Below, piece by piece: positions 59,201 through 64,000 of a stretch of 64,000 nucleotides of DNA. The number at the start of each line of letters is the position of its first letter. Position 1 is the first letter of the stretch. The stretch comes from Filobasidium wieringae (taxonomy: Eukaryota; Basidiomycota; Tremellomycetes; Filobasidiales; Filobasidiaceae), in contig BCIV01000020.1 of the NCBI GenBank assembly GCA_001600055.1, positions 21,553-85,552 of the forward strand, read 5' to 3'. The position numbers and the translations under genes were made by a program. Below the pieces are notes generated by a model that was given only the letters and a program-made list of their open reading frames with translations, did no database searches and had not been told where the DNA came from.

Positions 59201-60836
59201 CGTATTATCCCCTCAGCAAATGAGTCAGCTAGTCTTGAAAATGCTGCACGAGTGACGTTCCTATTGTTAAGGCACTGCTTCCGCCATCCTGTGCACTCTG
59301 CCAGTGCAGTGAACGTACTCAATCCATATATCACCTCGATGTTGACCTTCTTAGGCACAATATTACGTCACGCTGCAGTGCTCGCCGTCTTCGAACGTTC
59401 CATCCCATGGTTGGACATGGTGCAGTTCATGAATTCGGCGCCCCTGCAACTGGGCAGACAGCAAGAAGCTGAATACAAGCTGATAATAGGTCCACCTCTG
59501 CCAGAGGATTGGTGTGTCAGAGGCATGGAATGGGTCGGACGAAGGGTGTTTGAAAGGGGATTCTGGAAAGCTAGAGCCAGTCACCCTAAGGCGTCCAATT
59601 CCCACAGAGAACTCAGCGAGGATATTGACGGAAGCCAAACTAGTAGGATCCAGAATGAAATGGATGTCCTCCTGGATACCAGCGAAAATGGACTTGACCA
59701 TGGTGGGGATAATTTCGAATCTCCCATGGGTGTCACAGAACATATTGATGCTGCGTCGTCCGTTACGAGAAGACGATGGAAGCGAGTTCTGTGGTCGATG
59801 TCTGTGATCACCAATTGTGTTGACGGTTTGGAAATGGACGGAACTTCCAAGCAGCCGGTAACGATCGTCAAGAATGGAGCTCTTGACCGCAATTTGCAGA
59901 GGTGGGAGCAGGAGAGGAACGATTCGATGATGCTAGAACGGAATCGGCAAAGGCGAGAGGAGGAAGCTCGAGGCGAATGGTCTGAAGATCGAGACGAAAG
60001 TATCGATTCAGACGAAGAAATAGAAACAGAAACCGACCACGACCCTATATTAGCAAATTTGGGAAGTCGGAGACGCGAGTTATCATCAGTCTTAGCTCAG
60101 ACAAGACAGGACATCGCGTCTGCCAAGACCTCGAAACGCGTTCGCTCCTCCCTCAGCCCGATGGAGCTTCCCGGCTATACAGTCCTCGTCTTTGACACCA
60201 ATGTCTTGCTCGATTCGCTTGGGCCATTTGCCAGATTATACGAGAGTGGAATCTGGACGCTCATCATACCATTGCCTGGTGAGTAGTTGCGTCATGAAAA
60301 GAGGCAGCAATAGTTAAACTTACAAGACCATGCCTTTCTTATGCATAACAGTCGTTACTGAGTTGGATGGCTTAGCTAAGCAATTTTCCGCCACCGGTCA
60401 GGCTGCAACCGCTGCTTTAAGATACCTGGAAAACAACATCCGGGCTTCCACACGAAACTTGAAGGTGCAGACCTCCAAAGGGAACTACCTTACGCAACTT
60501 TTCATTCGATCTGAGATAATGGATAGCCCGCTAAATGAAATACAGGACCGTGAAGCCACCATGGACGATTTCATATTACGGGTAGCCTCATTTCAAGCAG
60601 ATCACTTCGTTGACAGATCCAATTTGCTGGGACAACCAAGCGATACGGAATTCACCCTCCAAAAACACAAAGCCAGCAAGGTTTTATTTTTCACTTTCGA
60701 TCGCAATTTGAGACTGCGAGCGAAAGCTAGGGGGATCCAAACGGCCACACAAAAAGATCTCATAAGAATTGCCGGCGAAAAATTGCGCTCAGAAGCTGAT
60801 ACTGGATATGGCCAACCGAATGCACTACTCGTGTAA
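56231..60836 (+). CDS. EST1/SMG6-like protein with C-terminal PIN nuclease domain
   Basis: Homologue of EST1/SMG5-7, acting in nonsense-mediated decay and/or telomerase recruitment. ATG at 56231 (MLDETSSRQLEHH), chosen because the upstream frame lacks ATG. The N-terminal 430 residues are disordered (Ser/Arg-rich). Probable introns are 57547-57614 and 58653-58701, and 60279-60351 gives a clear join. The 14-3-3-like/TPR region includes LREAYKAIQALEQSL (about 57635), FKTAWLEALGDLARYRMAV (about 58300) and PGEGRLHHHLGLL then LYHFTKS (about 58565-58650). The helical domain continues with SILPLFD and LFLLLHGMIFTRIQLDDF. An acidic linker leads to the PIN domain: VLVFDTNVLLDSL (Asp, about 60185), VVTELDGLA (Glu), TMDDFILR (Asp) and FFTFDRNLRLRAKA (Asp). 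All four acidic residues expected for an active nuclease are present, which favours SMG6-like endonuclease activity. Ends PNALLV. Confidence 0.86.
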
Positions 60837-61690
60837 TGCTGCCTTGCTTGTATTGATAGACTGTACATGATAGTCGGTGCATCATTGATGAACTAGTGTA
60901 CTCCACGTCGGAACCATTGATCTCCCCAACTGATAGGGAGTCTCGCTGTAACATTGCACCGCTTAAAGGTGTTTCAAGATCATAGTGGCGAAGTTGCGAC
61001 CAGGCCCTGTTGAAGAGGAAGTCTCATCGCTTGGTAGAGTTGGCACCCGTCCAGACATCCAATTAGACAGCATTTGACACCTCTTCATATACCAAAAAGT
61101 CTTAGTCTTGGGCATGGACCTCAGATCGTACGGCTGTCTGGACGACTAAACTGCGACAGCACCGGTGTCTAACCAAAGTAACCATTCAGCCTGCCATTGA
61201 ACATTTGACGGTCAGGCCCACATATGGACACATATCATACCTACAGATTAATAGAGTTGGCACGGGTTTGAGTTGAACGCTGACAGAGAGAGACGAGATG
61301 ATGACGAATAAGCAGTTATCTGGCTATCACAGCTAGATGCATAAAGTTTGCAACAATGCGTCAAAGACCGCGTTTTTGAAACATGTAAAATAGATGTCAG
61401 GTTCAACATCTAGATGTCAGCCTCATCTTGGCTCTGATTTGCTTCCTGATTTGCCTCCAATCAACCTCCCGTCGCCCTTGAGCATGTTCGACAGATTCAC
61501 CGTGATTTCCTATAAGATCATACTGTAGTCAATACAGGTCCGGCTATCATCTAAATAGTACCATTTGATTCAGGATGGTCTTTAGAAAACACTCCAGCAA
61601 AATAAAACTCGGTTTGGTCAAGACCCAGGATAAAAATAAAGTAAACATGCAAGAGCTCTATGGAATACGTTTGCCCTCGAATTTCAGCAA

Positions 61691-62026
61691 TTGGCTCTAA
61701 TTAGACCACTCCCTCCTGGAATCAAGAACTTCTCAATGCATAGATCTACTATTCACTGTGCTAGGAAACGTCTCGGAGCAACCGGAACAGTAGCGGCAAA
61801 TCATTCAAGCAGTGGTCGATGTGGAAAATTACCTTGGGAGGCAATTCAACACATCGCTTTCCTTATTGATTGCAATCCTCTTATTATGCAACAAGACATC
61901 CATCAGAGCCTAGTAGACCTCGAATTTGACATCCACAGCACTACTGTAGGACGGGAGATGAAGAGATTGGGTTTGACATATAAAAAAGTGTCAAAACAGG
62001 CTGCGGAAAGGAACAACAGACTTTGA
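61691..62026 (+). pseudogene. Truncated Tc1/mariner-like transposase (helix-turn-helix part only)
   Basis: The frame has HRSTIHCARKRLGATGTVAAN, then GRCGKLPWEAIQHIAFLID, then QQDIHQSLVDLEFDIHSTTVGREMKRLGLTYKKVSKQAAERNN and a stop. This is the paired/HTH N-terminal layout of Tc1/IS630-type transposases (DNA-binding HTH, then a second HTH ending in the xxRLGLTxKK motif). The DDE catalytic part is not found downstream, and the frame has no ATG at its start. It is a remnant. Confidence 0.55.
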
Positions 62027-62795
62027 TCATACTACTCGATCAGGATGTTTAATTGTTACAGAAGCTATCTACGTCCAACCAAAAGGACACATAGGACGTC
62101 AACCCACTATCAACTATTACCCTACCCAATCGAACCAGTTTGATTGATAAGCCGACGCGGGGCCAAATCCACAATTGACCGATGTGGTGAACTGGACGAA
62201 CAGGACTACTATTGGATACCCTAGGATCAATCTGCGGTACACCTTCTGTCTTTGGCCCTCCGCCTCGCTGCCGATCACTCTTTCTCCATGTTTCATTGGC
62301 CTACTGCGATGACTACGCTTTGAGTTTACATTTGAGCAAACCCTTTTCTATTTCCGCCACCTTTACACAGCAAGCTCAGCCTTGTGGACGGATCACTTAG
62401 TTGCCTCCTGTCCTTTTAGTATTCTCCTTAGTATAGTATAAATATGAGACTGATCCGAAGCAATTAGCAAAGTTGTACAACTTAGGAGAAGCAAGAAAGG
62501 AAGAACTCAACAAGCAACGAGACCTTACTTCACATCACATTCATTTTATATCTACGCCTTTACCTTTCATCTGGACTAGTACTTAAGAACAGTACCTTGT
62601 CTTTGACTCAATACTAGAAGGGCGTCACCGAGGAGTCTAAAGAGTAGACTCAGCTCGTACTGATAGCTAACCGGGCAGTATCCAGAGTGGAGATAGTTGT
62701 TGATCGATTTAGTTTCTTTGTTTTAGTGTTTTGCCAATAGTCCTTAGTAGAACTAGACATAACCCACCGTTAAGCCACCACCACTCCCCACTTGC

Positions 62796-62830
62796 ACCAC
62801 ACCGGATCCACAATCGACCGGATCGGTGTG
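62796..62830. repeat. Imperfect hairpin
   Basis: CCACACCGGATC pairs with GATCGGTGTGG across a spacer of about 12 bp, with one bulged base. Function unknown; it lies in repeat-like DNA. Confidence 0.45.
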
Positions 62831-63893
62831 GAGTGACCGGGTGTTCAGAAGAATACCAAGTTGCTCTCTCAACTATTAATTGTCCAGGTTCTTACAGTTG
62901 TCTTATCTTATCCCTGAATCCCACTAATATCTTAACAAGTTGATGAAGCCAATGAAGTTGATGAAGTTGAAGTAAGCAACAAGGGTAGATAAGCCTTGTT
63001 GTGTTGAAGGTTGAAGGTGCTGAAGCGCAAGTGCTGACGCTGGGGATGAAGCTATGAGTCAGGAAGTATGGTCTGTGAAGACTGAAAAAATAGGAGGTAA
63101 GAGTGTTCAGCTCTGTTCCTCCTCTCTTGGCCTTGTATTTATGTGTTCACAAGACGACAGAGTACAAGTGGGAGGTAATCAACAACAATTGGTAGAGTAT
63201 TACAAGCATTTGTAAAATAGTACAAGTATGTCACGACCCAACATACTCTGAGTACTATCCAAGCAACTCCCAACATCAGTACAAGGAATCCTCCCAGCCT
63301 ATTCACCGATATTCACCAAATCATCTGAACCATCACAAATCATATCTACCAGGGACTAGTATTCAGCAACTTCGGTAGATTACCTCCACATCAGATCATC
63401 CGGTATTATCCGATTTGCTTACCAATATTGGCATTGGACAGATTCAGCATCTTACATTGGATAACCTTGGACTTGGACCTTATCTTTCCTGCTATCTCAG
63501 ACTCCCTTGTCTCTGTCTTGGCCATCTCGAAATGTATATCTACTAAATACTTGTCTCTGGTTTGTCTATCTTGACTCTTGCTTCTTTCTATCTAGTCAAG
63601 AAGTCAAGAGTCCAAGATCATATGTCATCAAGTGCTATCTATATTTGACACTAGTCTTTGTTGTGATTTGGTGAATGAATCTAATCTTCAATAGTCATTG
63701 AAGTCATTGATTATTACAAGTAAAGTAAAGTGAGGACAGAAGTAGAGGTCAAAGTGTCCTCCTATATATATGTATCAGAGAACCTGGTACCATGTGGTGC
63801 CATCTCGGCATTTGGTAATTGAGTACGGGATCTTGGACTCCATCAAGGGATAGATGACCATCCTGTTAACAGTTCACATGTATCATGTGCAAC

Positions 63894-63925
63894 CAGTGGG
63901 ACCACTGTGGGACCAATGTGGGACT
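63894..63925. repeat. Phased GTGGGAC triplet
   Basis: GTGGGACCA, GTGGGACCA and GTGGGACT follow each other in about 12-bp steps. Short tandem repeat, possibly a decayed satellite unit. Confidence 0.5.
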
Positions 63926-64000
63926 GTTTGTCAAGTAGTACGAGATTGATGGGCTGTGCCAACCTAATCATGTGATTGATCACAAGTATGTGATTGCTGT

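Larger units (their letters stand above)
60837..64000. other. Right-end repeat-like, gene-poor region
   Basis: About 3.2 kb of AT-richer DNA with short direct repeats and a transposase remnant (listed separately). Features seen: TAGAGTTGGCAC at about 61036 and 61253; a TATAAATA-containing stretch near 62437; and an imperfect hairpin (CCACACCGGATC / GATCGGTGTGG, about 62796-62830). GATGAAG/TTGAAG microrepeats lie at 62940-62970, and a phased GTGGGAC triplet at 63895-63925. The section from 62400 on resembles LTR or other repeat sequence, but I could not define ends, a primer site or coding sequence. Confidence 0.4.

Overview
The window looks like a chromosomal segment of a basidiomycetous yeast or fungus, most likely Tremellomycetes (Cryptococcus/Kwoniella-like). 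Genes are dense and split by short introns of about 50-95 nt with GT..AG borders. The products are fungal-type: Zn2Cys6 regulator, CTR copper transporter, ferric reductase, eIF4G, cyclin H, EST1/SMG6. Nothing suggests a bacterial or organellar origin. One assembly gap (6120-6400) and single Ns (6703, 21518) are present. All exon structures were derived by eye from frames, splice sites and family motifs, so gene ends are firmer than internal joins.

Left part (1-11600). The first 2.4 kb has no gene I can support. A minus-strand Zn2Cys6 transcription factor follows (2459-5754), with its zinc cluster split over tiny exons. A 5'-truncated non-LTR retrotransposon with a restriction-like endonuclease (5902-8050) lies about 150 bp from the factor's start codon. 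Next is a minus-strand membrane-anchored GH16 glucanase-like gene (8653-10723).

Middle (11600-28000). Plus-strand genes encode a family-2 glycosyltransferase, a DUG3-like class II glutamine amidotransferase, a secreted SGNH hydrolase and a sulfite-oxidase-family molybdoenzyme. The promoter of the last carries an array of CACGTG boxes. A weak hypothetical gene and an MFS anion permease (minus strand) follow.

Accessory stretch (28000-31500). An AT-rich foldback repeat sits beside a decayed 3-hydroxyacyl-CoA dehydrogenase that runs in frame into a YWTD-like beta-propeller.

Metal and mitochondrial block (31800-41000). A ferric/cupric reductase and a CTR-type copper transporter are transcribed divergently from a shared promoter with two TATA boxes, which suggests a reductive metal-uptake pair. 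Sulfide:quinone oxidoreductase and a membrane-anchored mitochondrial-type P-loop ATPase follow.

Housekeeping block (42500-60900). It holds a small membrane protein, cyclin H (TFIIH kinase), phosphopantetheine adenylyltransferase (CoA synthesis), a DysF-domain peroxin, eIF4G and an EST1/SMG6-type PIN nuclease. The last 3 kb is repeat-like DNA with a truncated Tc1/mariner-like transposase.

Theme: several genes handle sulfur or glutathione (DUG3-like, sulfite oxidase, SQR) and copper or iron (reductase, CTR), but they are not one tight cluster.
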